DNA from: an uncultured Porphyromonadaceae bacterium
GTDB taxonomy: Bacteria > Bacteroidota > Bacteroidia > Bacteroidales > Muribaculaceae
Length of the DNA stretch: 64,000 bases
Reading direction: 5' to 3'
Assembly: GCA_900540205.1 (NCBI GenBank)
Contig: UQER01000002.1
Coordinates: 1 to 64,000, forward strand
In this document: piece after piece, positions 24,598-33,994 of the stretch
Numbering within the stretch: the first letter of the stretch is position 1
How the letters are laid out: every line of letters starts with the position of its first letter
Made by a program: the position numbers and the translations under genes
The notes under the pieces: model-generated
Databases searched by the model: none
What the model saw: only the letters and a program-made list of their open reading frames with translations
Told to the model about the DNA's origin: nothing

Positions 24598-25326
24598 ATG
24601 GCCGACATAATAAAATTGGTGACAAGCGATGCCGGAGCAAAACTCCGGCCGATTTTCGACAGCATTGCCGAAAACGGATTGCCCGACAATTGCGAGGTGA
24701 TTTACAAAGGACCCCGCAATCTGCTGGCCACCCTCAATCAGGGAACCATCAACGTGAAGCAGTTCGGCATCCCATCGTTCCCAAACAATTTTATTTACGG
24801 CAAGCTCCGCAAAAGCAAAGCGCGCCGCAGCTTCGAGCACGCACACCGCCTGCTCCAGCTCGGTTTCGACACCCCCCTCCCCTACGCATATATAGAAATC
24901 TACCGCCGCAACGCATTGGGCATCCCCATGCTCCGGCGCAGCTACTACATCTGCCGCCATCTGCCGCTCGACAACATAAGACTATGGGAAGGCCATCCCG
25001 ACCTGCCGGAGCTGGTGGACCAGTGGGGAGCGGAGATAGCACGCCTTCATGCGGCCGGAGTGTGGATGAAGGACCATTCGGCCGGCAACGTGCTGCTCGG
25101 GCGCAAGGACAACGGCGAGTTCACATTCAGTTACGTCGACCTCAACCGCATAAGATTCGGCGTACACTCAACCCACAGGCTCCTCCGGATGTTTAAATCA
25201 GTGTCGACCTCCGCACACTTCACTCTCCTGCTGGCTCGCGCCTACGCACGCGCCGCAGGAAAGAACGAACAGCAGGTGGTCCATGACGTAAAAAAGATAT
25301 TTCGCAAATTCAATCACATACACTAA
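24598..25326 (+). CDS. lipopolysaccharide kinase-like protein (Kdo/WaaP family)
   Basis: 242-residue small-molecule kinase of the protein-kinase-like fold. The likely ATP Lys is K54 (INVKQFG), with the catalytic loop HAAGVWMKDHSAGNVLL giving D159 and N164, and the metal-binding Asp in SYVDLNRIRF (about D180). In Gram-negative bacteria this family phosphorylates Kdo or heptose of the lipid A core on the inner membrane face, so a role in LPS core phosphorylation is the best inference. It is 14 bases upstream of the nucleoside kinase gene and probably co-transcribed. Confidence 0.85.
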   Translation: MADIIKLVTSDAGAKLRPIFDSIAENGLPDNCEVIYKGPRNLLATLNQGTINVKQFGIPSFPNNFIYGKLRKSKARRSFEHAHRLLQLGFDTPLPYAYIEIYRRNALGIPMLRRSYYICRHLPLDNIRLWEGHPDLPELVDQWGAEIARLHAAGVWMKDHSAGNVLLGRKDNGEFTFSYVDLNRIRFGVHSTHRLLRMFKSVSTSAHFTLLLARAYARAAGKNEQQVVHDVKKIFRKFNHIH

Positions 25327-25340
25327 AAATCACAACGGGA

Positions 25341-27029
25341 ATGAGCGCTCAACTTAAGATTTTCTGCAAAAATATCGGCGAATACATCGATATAAACGGC
25401 GGCGAAAACCTGCTCGAAATCGCACAGACACTAAAGCCCCGCCTCGGTGGGCTTGACCCCATATGCGCGGCAGTCAACAACAAGACCGAGCCTCTGCAAT
25501 ATCAGCTGTTCGGCCCCAAACAGGTGGAATTCCTGAGCCGCGAATCAGCCTCGGGGATGCGTGTCTACACCCGCTCGTTGTGCATGATGCTTTATTGCGC
25601 CGTGAAACACAACTATCCCGACATGCGCCTGCGCATAGAGCACTCCATTGCCGGGGGCTACTACTGCCGCCTGTTTCCGGCCACCCCGACCGCCACACCT
25701 CCCGACCGCGCCGAAGCCTGCCGCACACTGCTCGGCTACATGCGCGGGCTGCAAAAACGCGACGTTCCGTTTGAACGCAAGGAACGGCTCACCGCCGACG
25801 TGATTGAAAAGATGCGTGCCTCCGGCCTCCCCGACAAGGTGCAGCTGCTGGAAACCACACACGAACTCTACACCATATTCTATCGCCTCGACGGCGTCAT
25901 AGACAGCTACTACGGAGCGCTCGCCCCTTCAACCGGTCACCTCGACATCTTCGACCTCGTCCCCTATAAAGAGGGCTTCCTGCTGATGGCGCTCGACCGG
26001 AAGAACCCCGATGTGCCCGCACAGCAGATCACACAGGAAAAGATGTACGAAGCCTATGTGGAGTATCTTCATTTCAACCGCGTAATAGGCATATCCAATG
26101 TTGGCCAGCTCAACAAAGCCGTGGACGAGAACCTCTCCTCCGACCTCATCAACGTGGCCGAGGCCATGCACGACAAAAAGATTGCCCAGATAGCCGACGA
26201 AATAACGCGCCGCTATCACAACGGTGGAGCGCGCATCGTGCTCATCGCGGGTCCCTCGTCGTCAGGCAAGACCACAACCACCAAGCGCCTCGGCATCTAC
26301 CTGACCACCAACCTGCTCAAGCCGAAAATGATTTCGCTTGACAACTATTTTGTCAACCGCGACAATACACCGCGCGACGAGACGGGTGACTACGATTATG
26401 AATCGCTATATGCCCTCGACCTCGACCAGTTCAACGCCGACCTCACCGCCCTGCTTGCCGGAAAAGAGGTGGAGATGCCCACCTATAGTTTTGAACTCGG
26501 CAAGCGGATTTATAAAGGGAACACCCTCCGGCTCGAGGAGGATTCCATTCTGCTCATCGAAGGGATACACGGACTGAATCCGGAGCTTACCGCAAGCATC
26601 CAGGAGGAGATGAAATACCGCGTATATGTATCGGCGCTCACCACCCTCTCGATTGACGACCACAACTGGATTCCCACCACCGACAACCGACTGCTCCGCC
26701 GCATAATCCGCGACCACAAGTACCGTGGGGCATCGGCCGTAGAGTCCATCAGGCGGTGGCCAAGCGTACGCCGCGGCGAGGAGAAATGGATTTTCCCCTA
26801 CCAGGAAAACGCCGATTCCACATTCAACTCTTCGCTGCTGTTCGAACTTGGAGTGATGAAAGACTACGGTGAAGCCATCCTCAGGGATGTGCCCAACGAT
26901 GCTCCGGAATATGCCGAAGCCTACCGCCTGCGCCGCTTCCTCTCCTATTTCAAGCAGATACCCGACCGCGACGTACCCCCGACATCACTGTTGCGCGAAT
27001 TCCTCGGCGGCTCCTCCTTCCATTATTGA
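25341..27029 (+). CDS. nucleoside (uridine) kinase with threonyl-tRNA-synthetase-like N-terminus
   Basis: 562 residues. The N-terminus has a TGS-like domain (about 1-70) and a threonyl/alanyl-tRNA-synthetase SAD-like region with HSIAGGYYC (about 94-102); the C-terminal half is a uridine-kinase P-loop domain with GPSSSGKTTTTKRL (about 308-321), DNYFVNRDNTPRD and IEGIHGLN. This fusion is common in Bacteroidota and Firmicutes and is annotated nucleoside kinase; the role of the synthetase-like half is unknown. It follows the Kdo-kinase-like gene closely. Confidence 0.92.
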   Translation: MSAQLKIFCKNIGEYIDINGGENLLEIAQTLKPRLGGLDPICAAVNNKTEPLQYQLFGPKQVEFLSRESASGMRVYTRSLCMMLYCAVKHNYPDMRLRIEHSIAGGYYCRLFPATPTATPPDRAEACRTLLGYMRGLQKRDVPFERKERLTADVIEKMRASGLPDKVQLLETTHELYTIFYRLDGVIDSYYGALAPSTGHLDIFDLVPYKEGFLLMALDRKNPDVPAQQITQEKMYEAYVEYLHFNRVIGISNVGQLNKAVDENLSSDLINVAEAMHDKKIAQIADEITRRYHNGGARIVLIAGPSSSGKTTTTKRLGIYLTTNLLKPKMISLDNYFVNRDNTPRDETGDYDYESLYALDLDQFNADLTALLAGKEVEMPTYSFELGKRIYKGNTLRLEEDSILLIEGIHGLNPELTASIQEEMKYRVYVSALTTLSIDDHNWIPTTDNRLLRRIIRDHKYRGASAVESIRRWPSVRRGEEKWIFPYQENADSTFNSSLLFELGVMKDYGEAILRDVPNDAPEYAEAYRLRRFLSYFKQIPDRDVPPTSLLREFLGGSSFHY

Positions 27030-27149
27030 ACCGCCGCCACCGCTGCATTGCAACCCCGATAGCACCTGCGCTTACAAACCGTTCACATTATATTGATTCC
27101 GGAGCCGTTCATTCGCACCGGAAAGGTGAATAGTGTGATTATTTTTCTT

Positions 27150-27157
27150 TATCTTTG
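27150..27157 (+). promoter_or_regulatory. -7 box of the MalY/PatB-type gene
   Basis: TATCTTTG, 32 bases before the ATG; matches TAnnTTTG. No convincing -33 box was found. Confidence 0.4.
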
Positions 27158-27189
27158 CAGAATAAACCTCATTATCTCCCTTCTGCATC

Positions 27190-28398
27190 ATGAAAAAATA
27201 CAATTTTGACGAAGTGATTGACCGCCACGGCAGCGGATGTATGAAAATCGACGATTTGCGCGAACTTTTCGGTAAATCCGACCTCACTCCGCTATGGATT
27301 GCCGACATGGACTTCCGTGTATGCCCCGAAATCACGCAGGCCTTGATGGCACGTATCTCCCACCCCATCTACGGCTATTCACGGCCCGGCGAGAGCTACT
27401 GGACGTCGATTACCGGATGGCTGCGCAAACGCCACGGATTCATCGTGGAGCGTAACGAACTCACTTACGTCCCGGGAGTTGTGAAGGGGATAGCCTTCGC
27501 CGTGAACTTCTTCACCCAGCGCGGCGATAAAATCGTGATACAGCCACCGGTGTATCACCCGTTCAGGATGGTCATAGAAGGGAACGGCCGCATCGTGACA
27601 CCCAACCCGCTGCGCCTCACCGAAAACCGCACTTATGAGATGGATCTCGAAGGCCTCGAAAAGATTTTTGCCGAAGAGCATCCGCGCATGATGATTCTCT
27701 GCAACCCTCACAACCCCATAGGGCTGCAGTGGAGCCGCGAGACACTGGCCGAAGTAGGACGTCTGTGCCGCAAATACAATGTGCTCGTTATTTCCGACGA
27801 GATTCACGGCGACCTCATGCTCGGCCATCGTGTGCACTTCCCGTTTGCTGCCTGCAGCGACGACTGCGCGAAAGTGTCGGTGACATTCGGCGCCCCGTCA
27901 AAGACATTCAACATCCCCGGCCTTGTAAGCTCCTGGTGCGTGGTCAAGAACCCTGAACTGCGTGAGCCTTTCTTCCACTGGCTTGAGGTAAACGAATTCA
28001 ACGCCACTACTTTCGTATCGACCATCGGCACCGAGGCGGCCTACTGCAACGGCGAGGCATGGCTTGAGGAAGCCCTGCTCTACATCGAGGAGAACATCGA
28101 CTACGTGGACCAGTATCTGCGCGAGAAGCTGCCGTGCGTGGGGATGATAAAGCCCGAAGCGTCGTTCCTGATATGGATGGACTTCCGCTCGCTCGGTTTG
28201 AGCCACGAAGAACTTGTCGACCTGGTGGTTAACCGCGCCGGTCTGGCCCTCAACGACGGCGAGATGTTCGGCCCGCAGGGACACGGATTCATGCGTGTGA
28301 ACGTGGCCACACCGCGCTGCGAACTCACCCGCGCGCTCGACAAACTGCGTAACGCCCTCGAGCCACAAGTGGCCCGTGCATGCATGCAGGAAGCATAA
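27190..28398 (+). CDS. MalY/PatB family PLP-dependent cysteine-S-conjugate (cystathionine) beta-lyase
   Basis: 402-residue fold-type I PLP enzyme. IADMDFRVCPEI at the N-terminus, NPHNPIGLQWSRETL, SDEIHGDLML and the Schiff-base Lys in APSKTFNIPGL are the MalY/PatB signatures. It cleaves C-S bonds, e.g. of cystathionine, giving homocysteine, pyruvate and ammonia; individual members may also act on cysteine. No methionine gene is nearby. It has its own -7 box and is followed by aroA 40 bases later. Confidence 0.92.
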   Translation: MKKYNFDEVIDRHGSGCMKIDDLRELFGKSDLTPLWIADMDFRVCPEITQALMARISHPIYGYSRPGESYWTSITGWLRKRHGFIVERNELTYVPGVVKGIAFAVNFFTQRGDKIVIQPPVYHPFRMVIEGNGRIVTPNPLRLTENRTYEMDLEGLEKIFAEEHPRMMILCNPHNPIGLQWSRETLAEVGRLCRKYNVLVISDEIHGDLMLGHRVHFPFAACSDDCAKVSVTFGAPSKTFNIPGLVSSWCVVKNPELREPFFHWLEVNEFNATTFVSTIGTEAAYCNGEAWLEEALLYIEENIDYVDQYLREKLPCVGMIKPEASFLIWMDFRSLGLSHEELVDLVVNRAGLALNDGEMFGPQGHGFMRVNVATPRCELTRALDKLRNALEPQVARACMQEA

Positions 28399-28438
28399 AC
28401 TACCGTTACAATTCATTCCGACCAATTGCTTTACAGCA

Positions 28439-29782
28439 ATGAAATACGCCATATTCCCTCCCGAAGAACTTATTGAAGACGCCCGCGTCACACTACCGCT
28501 GTCGAAAAGCATGTCGACGCGCGCACTCATTTTAGATACACTTGCATCAGGACACTTCAATTCCGAAGCCAACCCTGTGGCATGGTGCGACGACACGAAA
28601 GTGATGGCAGCTGCACTGCAGCAATGGGACGAAGCCGCTGCGGGCACCCCCCTCCGGTTCGACCTTCAGGCGTCAGGAGCCGCACTGCGGTTTCTGACTG
28701 CATTCTTTGCAAGCCGTCCGGGTGCCGATGTGACTCTCACCGGCTGCGAACGCCTCTGTCAGCGCCCTATGAAACCGCTTGTCGACGCCCTGCGCCAGTG
28801 CGGAGCATCGGTTGAATATCTTGCCGAGGAGGGTTATGCCCCATTGAGAATCAAGGGACAGGAGCTCACCGGAGGCACCGTCACAATCGATGCCACCGTC
28901 TCCTCGCAATTCATTTCGGCTCTCCTGATGATTGCCCCGGCAATGAAAGCCGGACTCGACCTCCATTTCGAGGGAGAGCCGGTGTCGCTCCCCTATATCA
29001 CCATGACCCTTGGCCTGATGGCCATGCGCGGAGTGGAAGCCGAACGCGAACCCCTCCGTGTGGAAGTAGCCCCCGGCCGGTACACACCTTGCCTCCAGAC
29101 TCCCGAAGGCGACTGGTCGGCGGCAGCATTCTGGTATGAGGTGTCGGCCCTATCGGCAGGATGGATAACCATGACCAACCTTAAAGCCGACTCCCTGCAG
29201 GGCGACAAGGCCGCTGCACGTTTCTTCTCCTGTTTGGGAGTGGATACTGTCGAATCGGAGGAGGTGGAAGGCGCACTCGACCTCACCCCTTCGCCCGAAG
29301 TCTACGGACGTCTCGACCTCGATCTCACCGATAATCCCGATGTCGCGCCTGCCCTGACCGTGACATGCTCCCTGATAGGTGTGCCTTTCAAATTCACCGG
29401 CCTCCATAACCTGGCCATGAAGGAGTGCGACCGCCTCGGAGCTTTGGCCGAAGAGATGAATAAACTTGGCCGCAACGTGGAGAAAGTGCGCGATTTCGGT
29501 CTGGAATGGGACGGCAAATCACATCCAGTGCGCGAAATGCAGATACTGTCGGCCCACGGCGACCACCGCATGGCCATGGCGCTCGCCCCCGTATCGGTCT
29601 ACATCCCCGGCATCATAATCGACGGCGTGGAAACCGTGAGCAAAAGCTATCCCGACTATTGGGAGCAGTTGCGAAGCATAGGTTTCAAGGTGATTGAAGT
29701 CGTCATAAACGATGACGGCAAGGTGGTAAGAGCCGACTCCGTAGCCACAGACGCCGCAGACGGCAAGGAGGGCGACAAATGA
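28439..29782 (+). CDS. aroA: 3-phosphoshikimate 1-carboxyvinyltransferase (EPSP synthase)
   Basis: Sixth step of the shikimate route, joining shikimate-3-phosphate and PEP. 447 residues. Substrate motifs are present but altered: KSMSTRALIL instead of KSxSNRALIL, and ASGAALRFL instead of AGTAMRFL. Conserved R in CQRPMKPL, D in DNPDVAPAL, E-x-DR in MKECDRLGAL and HGDHRMAMA remain. The ATG at 28439 gives the usual short N-terminus. Its end overlaps the next gene by 4 bases (ATGA), implying translational coupling. The C-terminus has a short extra charged tail. Confidence 0.92.
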   Translation: MKYAIFPPEELIEDARVTLPLSKSMSTRALILDTLASGHFNSEANPVAWCDDTKVMAAALQQWDEAAAGTPLRFDLQASGAALRFLTAFFASRPGADVTLTGCERLCQRPMKPLVDALRQCGASVEYLAEEGYAPLRIKGQELTGGTVTIDATVSSQFISALLMIAPAMKAGLDLHFEGEPVSLPYITMTLGLMAMRGVEAEREPLRVEVAPGRYTPCLQTPEGDWSAAAFWYEVSALSAGWITMTNLKADSLQGDKAAARFFSCLGVDTVESEEVEGALDLTPSPEVYGRLDLDLTDNPDVAPALTVTCSLIGVPFKFTGLHNLAMKECDRLGALAEEMNKLGRNVEKVRDFGLEWDGKSHPVREMQILSAHGDHRMAMALAPVSVYIPGIIIDGVETVSKSYPDYWEQLRSIGFKVIEVVINDDGKVVRADSVATDAADGKEGDK

Positions 29783-30261
29783 AAGGAGCGCTCATCATAC
29801 TGCTTGCCCTTGTGATTGTGGGAGGCGTGCTCTACATGTTCCATCTGCGCGACCTCCGCAAAGGGAAAGCGCAGGCTCCCACCATAGGGCCGATGCCCGA
29901 CCGCCCCGCCCCCACCGGAAGCGATCCCACCGAGGAATCGGTGTGTTGCGGCATGCACGTCACCTGTGAGAAAGATTCGCTTCTGCCCGAAGTGAGCCGC
30001 GAGATAGAATATTTCGACGACGAGGAGCTGGACGCATTCCGCGGACGCGAACCCGAAAGCTACACAGATGAGGAGATAGAGCAGTTCCGCGACGTGCTGC
30101 TCACCCTCCTCCCCGCCGACATTGCCCCGTGGGCACGCAGCATTCAGCTGCGCGGCATCACACTCCCCATGGCAGTCCGCGAGGAACTGCTCATGATTGT
30201 GGCCGAAGAGCGTGCCAAGAAAAGCCATGCGGATGGCAACACATCCACGTCTCTGTCCTGA
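29779..30261 (+). CDS. small single-pass membrane protein with CCGMHxxCEKD motif
   Basis: 160 residues: one N-terminal membrane helix (about 3-22), a Pro-rich linker, the motif VCCGMHVTCEKDSLLP (about 55-70) and an acidic helical C-terminus (IEYFDDEELDAFRGR..YTDEEIEQFRDVL). I recognise it as a protein conserved in Bacteroidota at this place between aroA and a metal ABC permease, but know of no function. The three Cys and His could bind metal, which would fit the neighbouring metal transporter gene (inference). It overlaps aroA by 4 bases. Confidence 0.72.
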   Translation: MKGALIILLALVIVGGVLYMFHLRDLRKGKAQAPTIGPMPDRPAPTGSDPTEESVCCGMHVTCEKDSLLPEVSREIEYFDDEELDAFRGREPESYTDEEIEQFRDVLLTLLPADIAPWARSIQLRGITLPMAVREELLMIVAEERAKKSHADGNTSTSLS

Positions 30262-30283
30262 TTCCGAAACACCAACGTAACCG

Positions 30284-31123
30284 ATGTCCGAACTGCTGCA
30301 ATATCAATTTTTCACCAACGCCATATGGGCCGTGCTCATCATATCGGTGGCATCGGCCATGATCGGCACATACATAGTGGCCCGGCGGCTTGTGGCCATA
30401 TCCGGAGGGGTTACGCACGCCTGCTTCGGCGGCCTCGGACTGGGTTATTTCCTGGGGATGAACCCCCTTGTGATGGCCGGAATCTTCGCCGTGGCATCGT
30501 CGCTCGGGGTGCAATGGATTTCGGAGCGTCACCGCGTGCGCGAGGATTCGGCAATAGCGGTGGTATGGTCGATCGGTATGGCTGTCGGCGTGCTTTTTGT
30601 GTTCCTGACTCCAGGTTATGTGCCGGAACTGAATGCATTCCTGTTCGGCAACATCCTTAATGTCTCCCCCTCCGACCTCATGGCCTTCGGTATTTATACC
30701 ATAATTTTGGCCGGTTTCTTCGCATGGAAATTCAAGGAGATCGTCATATGCGCTTTCGACCGCGATTTTGCCCGGGTATCAGGCCTCCCTGTCACATTCA
30801 TAACCACCGTTATGACCATAATGGTGGCCCTGTGCATAGTGCTCACAATCCGTCTGGTAGGGATAATGCTGCTGATGTCCATGATTTCATTACCGCAAAT
30901 GTCGGCCGAAGTGTTCTGCAACCGGTTCAAGACCATAATGCAGCTTTCCATGCTTTTCTCGGCGGCAGGCTGCCTCGGCGGCCTCGCGCTGTCGGCATAT
31001 GTTGACGTGCCCTGCTCGGCGCTGATAGTGATTGTTCTGGCAGCGATTTATCTCGTTTCGTTCATTTATAAAGCCTGGCACACTCGCCGAACACGTATCG
31101 TCCAATGTCGCGCAAAACAGTAA
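30284..31123 (+). CDS. ABC-3 family metal ABC transporter permease (ZnuB/MntB type)
   Basis: 279 residues, about eight membrane helices, full-length inner-membrane permease for zinc, manganese or iron. Family segments include SGGVTHACFGGLGLGYFLG (about 39-57) and SMISLPQMSAEVFC. No ATPase or metal-binding lipoprotein gene lies in the window, so its partners must be encoded elsewhere, or it serves a shared set. It is 22 bases after the CCGMH protein and overlaps the lysozyme gene by 19 bases. Confidence 0.88.
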   Translation: MSELLQYQFFTNAIWAVLIISVASAMIGTYIVARRLVAISGGVTHACFGGLGLGYFLGMNPLVMAGIFAVASSLGVQWISERHRVREDSAIAVVWSIGMAVGVLFVFLTPGYVPELNAFLFGNILNVSPSDLMAFGIYTIILAGFFAWKFKEIVICAFDRDFARVSGLPVTFITTVMTIMVALCIVLTIRLVGIMLLMSMISLPQMSAEVFCNRFKTIMQLSMLFSAAGCLGGLALSAYVDVPCSALIVIVLAAIYLVSFIYKAWHTRRTRIVQCRAKQ

Positions 31124-31827
31124 TAATACTCCTGCTGGCAGCTGTTGCCGCCTGTGCAGGCTGGGGCGGTTACTGGGCATGGAACCGCTGGTTCTCCTCG
31201 CGCGCCAACCCTTCGCTCACCGAATATCCCGTGCGCGGCATCGACATATCCGCCCACAACGGAACGATAGATTTCGATGCGCTCCCCCGGCGCCACGTGC
31301 AGTTCGCCTACATCAAGGCCACCGAAGGCGCCGACTTCATCGACCGCCGTTACGACGCCAACGTGAAAGGGATGAAACGGATCGGTGTCCCTGCCGGTGC
31401 CTATCATTTTTTCCGTTTCGACTCCGACGGCGAGCTGCAGGCCTGGAACTTCATCCACGCACTTAAAAACCGCAATCTGGAGCTTCCGCCGGCCATTGAC
31501 CTTGAGGAATGGTCGAATCCCGACGGATTCTCCACCACCAGCGTAATCCTCGTGCTGAAACGGATGCTGGCCGTTTTGGCAGACGAGGGGATAACACCGA
31601 TTATCTACACCAATAAGGACGGTTACAACCGTTTCATCAAAGGGCATCTCAGCCAATATCCGCTATGGATATGCTCGTTCACCGATCCGCCTGTGCCGGA
31701 GCAGGAAACATGGCACATATGGCAATTCTCACATCGCGGCACACTCGACGGAATAGAGGGGTACGTAGACCTCAACACCATTTCACCCGAGATGGCCGCA
31801 ACTTTCCCTCATGTATCCGAGCCTTAA
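31105..31827 (+). CDS. glycoside hydrolase family 25 lysozyme
   Basis: 240 residues: an N-terminal membrane anchor or signal segment (about 5-25), then a GH25 barrel that cleaves the MurNAc-GlcNAc bond of peptidoglycan. Signature residues appear in RGIDISAHNG (Asp near residue 47), QFAYIKATEGADF, and the catalytic pair in PAIDLEEW (Asp and Glu). It lacks cell-wall-binding repeats, so it is probably a membrane-tethered periplasmic muramidase. It overlaps the permease gene by 19 bases, the last gene of the operon. Confidence 0.9.
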   Translation: MSRKTVIILLLAAVAACAGWGGYWAWNRWFSSRANPSLTEYPVRGIDISAHNGTIDFDALPRRHVQFAYIKATEGADFIDRRYDANVKGMKRIGVPAGAYHFFRFDSDGELQAWNFIHALKNRNLELPPAIDLEEWSNPDGFSTTSVILVLKRMLAVLADEGITPIIYTNKDGYNRFIKGHLSQYPLWICSFTDPPVPEQETWHIWQFSHRGTLDGIEGYVDLNTISPEMAATFPHVSEP

Positions 31828-31909
31828 AAATGCCTCCAAGCCCAAATAGACGCACCTTTCAGCGGCCAATCCGTACACTTTGCTCGAATTAAAATATTTT
31901 TTATGACAT

Positions 31910-31944
31910 TTTGATTGCTTGTTCAACAATTATTTGTAATTTTG
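31910..31944 (+). promoter_or_regulatory. gdhA promoter
   Basis: TTTG (31910-31913), 23-bp spacer, TAATTTTG (31937-31944). About 105 nt of leader precede the ATG at 32059. Confidence 0.75.
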
Positions 31945-32058
31945 CAGCACAATCAAACATTTTAGCAGCGCAGCTGATGTGCGGCACATGTCTCTCCGGA
32001 CTGTTGACAAACGGCCTTCAACGGCAGAACAAACATAAGGTACAATTCAATACAGAAC

Positions 32059-33405
32059 ATGGACAAAAAAGAATTTATTGAGGATTTGCGGACACGGTTT
32101 CCCAACGAGCCTGAATATCTGCAGGCAGTGGAAGAAGTGGTGAACTCCATTGCCGACGTCTACAGCAGTTATCCAGATTTCGAGCGTGTCAACCTGCTGG
32201 AACGCTTATGTATCCCCGACAGAATCTACACATTCCGCGTGTCGTGGGTGGACGATGCCGGCCGCGTACGCACCAACATGGGCTACCGCGTGCAGCACAA
32301 CAACGCCATAGGCCCCTACAAGGGGGGCATCCGGTTCCATTCGTCGGTCAATCTTTCCATTCTCAAGTTCCTGGCATTTGAACAGACCTTCAAGAACGCC
32401 CTTACCACCCTCGCCATGGGCGGAGCCAAGGGTGGCTCGGATTTCTCGCCGCGCGGCAAAAGCGATATGGAGATAATGCGTTTCTGTCAGGCGTTTGTCA
32501 ACGAGCTTTACCGCCACATCGGTCCGCTCACCGACGTCCCCGCAGGCGACATCGGCGTAGGCGGCCGCGAAGTGGGCTACATGTACGGATGGTACAAGAA
32601 GATGACCCGCGAATTCTCAGGCACCTTTACCGGCAAGGGGATGGATTTCGGCGGCTCGCTCATCCGCCCGGAGGCCACAGGCTACGGCAATGTGTACTTC
32701 CTGCTGAACATGCTCAAGACCCGCGGCATCGACATCGAGGGCAAACGCGTGGCCATCTCAGGCTCTGGCAATGTGGCACTTTACACAGCCAAGAAACTCC
32801 TGTCGCTCGGAGCCAAAGTATTGTCGCTCAGCGACAGCGACGGGGCAATCGTTGTGCCCGACGGACTCACACAGGCACAGTTCGACGAGATTTTTGAACT
32901 CAAGACCCTCATGCGCGGCCGCATCTCGGAATTTGCCGAAGAGCATCCCGACATCTGCAAATACTATCCCCGTGAACGCCCGTGGAAACACCTGGAGCAT
33001 GTGGACATAGCAATGCCGAGCGCCACCCAGAACGAACTCGATGCCGACGATGCCCGTGCACTGCTCCACGCCGGCTGCTTCGCCGTCAGCGAAGGCGCAA
33101 ACATGCCCACCACACCTGCCGCCATAGCCGAATTCCAGAAGGCACGCATTCTCTATGCCCCCGGTAAGGCCGCAAATGCCGGCGGAGTGTCGGTTTCCGG
33201 CCTTGAAATGGCACAGAACGCACAGATGGACCACTGGACCGCAGACGAGGTTGACCGCCGCCTGCAGCAGATCATGGCCGACATCCATGCCCAGTGTGTG
33301 GAGCACGGCACCGAAGCCGACGGCTATGTTAACTACGTCCGCGGAGCCAACACTTCCGGCTTCCTCAAGGTGGCCCGCGCCATGATGGCTCAGGGCGTGA
33401 TGTAA
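32059..33405 (+). CDS. gdhA: NADP-specific glutamate dehydrogenase
   Basis: Hexameric enzyme that assimilates ammonia into 2-oxoglutarate to give glutamate. 448 residues, normal for the hexameric class. GPYKGGIRFHSSV with GGAKGGSDFSPRGKS carry the substrate-binding lysines; AISGSGNVALYTA (about 234-246) is the NADP-binding Rossmann motif. It has its own promoter and a strong terminator, so it is monocistronic. Confidence 0.97.
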   Translation: MDKKEFIEDLRTRFPNEPEYLQAVEEVVNSIADVYSSYPDFERVNLLERLCIPDRIYTFRVSWVDDAGRVRTNMGYRVQHNNAIGPYKGGIRFHSSVNLSILKFLAFEQTFKNALTTLAMGGAKGGSDFSPRGKSDMEIMRFCQAFVNELYRHIGPLTDVPAGDIGVGGREVGYMYGWYKKMTREFSGTFTGKGMDFGGSLIRPEATGYGNVYFLLNMLKTRGIDIEGKRVAISGSGNVALYTAKKLLSLGAKVLSLSDSDGAIVVPDGLTQAQFDEIFELKTLMRGRISEFAEEHPDICKYYPRERPWKHLEHVDIAMPSATQNELDADDARALLHAGCFAVSEGANMPTTPAAIAEFQKARILYAPGKAANAGGVSVSGLEMAQNAQMDHWTADEVDRRLQQIMADIHAQCVEHGTEADGYVNYVRGANTSGFLKVARAMMAQGVM

Positions 33406-33460
33406 ACCGCTTTCATGTTGTAGTTAATCATATTAATTCAATCATTGTTTCATAAGCCCC

Positions 33461-33499
33461 GACGGCGCCGTGTCAGGATTGTCCCGACACAGCGCCGTC
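33461..33499. terminator. bidirectional terminator between gdhA and FKBP genes
   Basis: GACGGCGC (33461-33468) pairs with GCGCCGTC (33492-33499), extended by an inner 5-bp stem (GTGTC/GACAC) after one mismatch, loop 11. It lies between two convergent genes. Confidence 0.75.
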
Positions 33500-33553
33500 A
33501 ATATTATGGGGCGACAGTATGAGTGCTCTGCACGATTGCCAGATGCAGGGGCG

Positions 33554-33952
33554 TCAGTTGATGCCCAGAAGCTCCACCTCGAAAATCAGGGTGGAACCGC
33601 CGGGAATGCCCGGTTGCGAACGGCGCCCATAGGCAGCTTCGGCAGGGATATAAAGCTCCCATTTATCGCCGATATGCATCTGCTGGAGGGCTATCATCCA
33701 GCCCTCAATCAATCCGCGGAGCGGAAAGGACGGCGCCACCCCTCCCCGGCTGCTGTCGAACGTGCGGCCGTTGATCGTCTTGCCTGTGTAATGCACCGTA
33801 ACCACATTCCGCAGTGTAGGCGTGGGCGATTTCTGATTGCCAGGCCGGAGCACCTTGTAGTAAATCCCTTTGGCCAGTGCATTGACGCCCGGCTCCTGCG
33901 CTTTCGTCTGGAGCCACTGGCGGTTTGCGGCCACATAATCCGGTTTTGCCAT
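33554..33952 (-). CDS. FKBP-type peptidyl-prolyl cis-trans isomerase
   Basis: 132 residues: a short N-terminal helical segment and one FKBP domain (about 40-132). The typical residues are TVHYTGKTINGRTFDSSRG, FPLRGLIEGWMIALQQM and YIPAEAAYG...IPGGSTLIFEVELL. It has no signal peptide, so a cytoplasmic chaperone-like isomerase is likely, unlike the exported Mip-type relatives. It converges on gdhA and is followed upstream by the esterase gene, 42 bases away. Confidence 0.93.
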   Translation of the reverse strand: MAKPDYVAANRQWLQTKAQEPGVNALAKGIYYKVLRPGNQKSPTPTLRNVVTVHYTGKTINGRTFDSSRGGVAPSFPLRGLIEGWMIALQQMHIGDKWELYIPAEAAYGRRSQPGIPGGSTLIFEVELLGIN

Positions 33953-33994
33953 ATTTACCTGTGTTATAATTAGTAACTGTTCAAATGTTTATTG

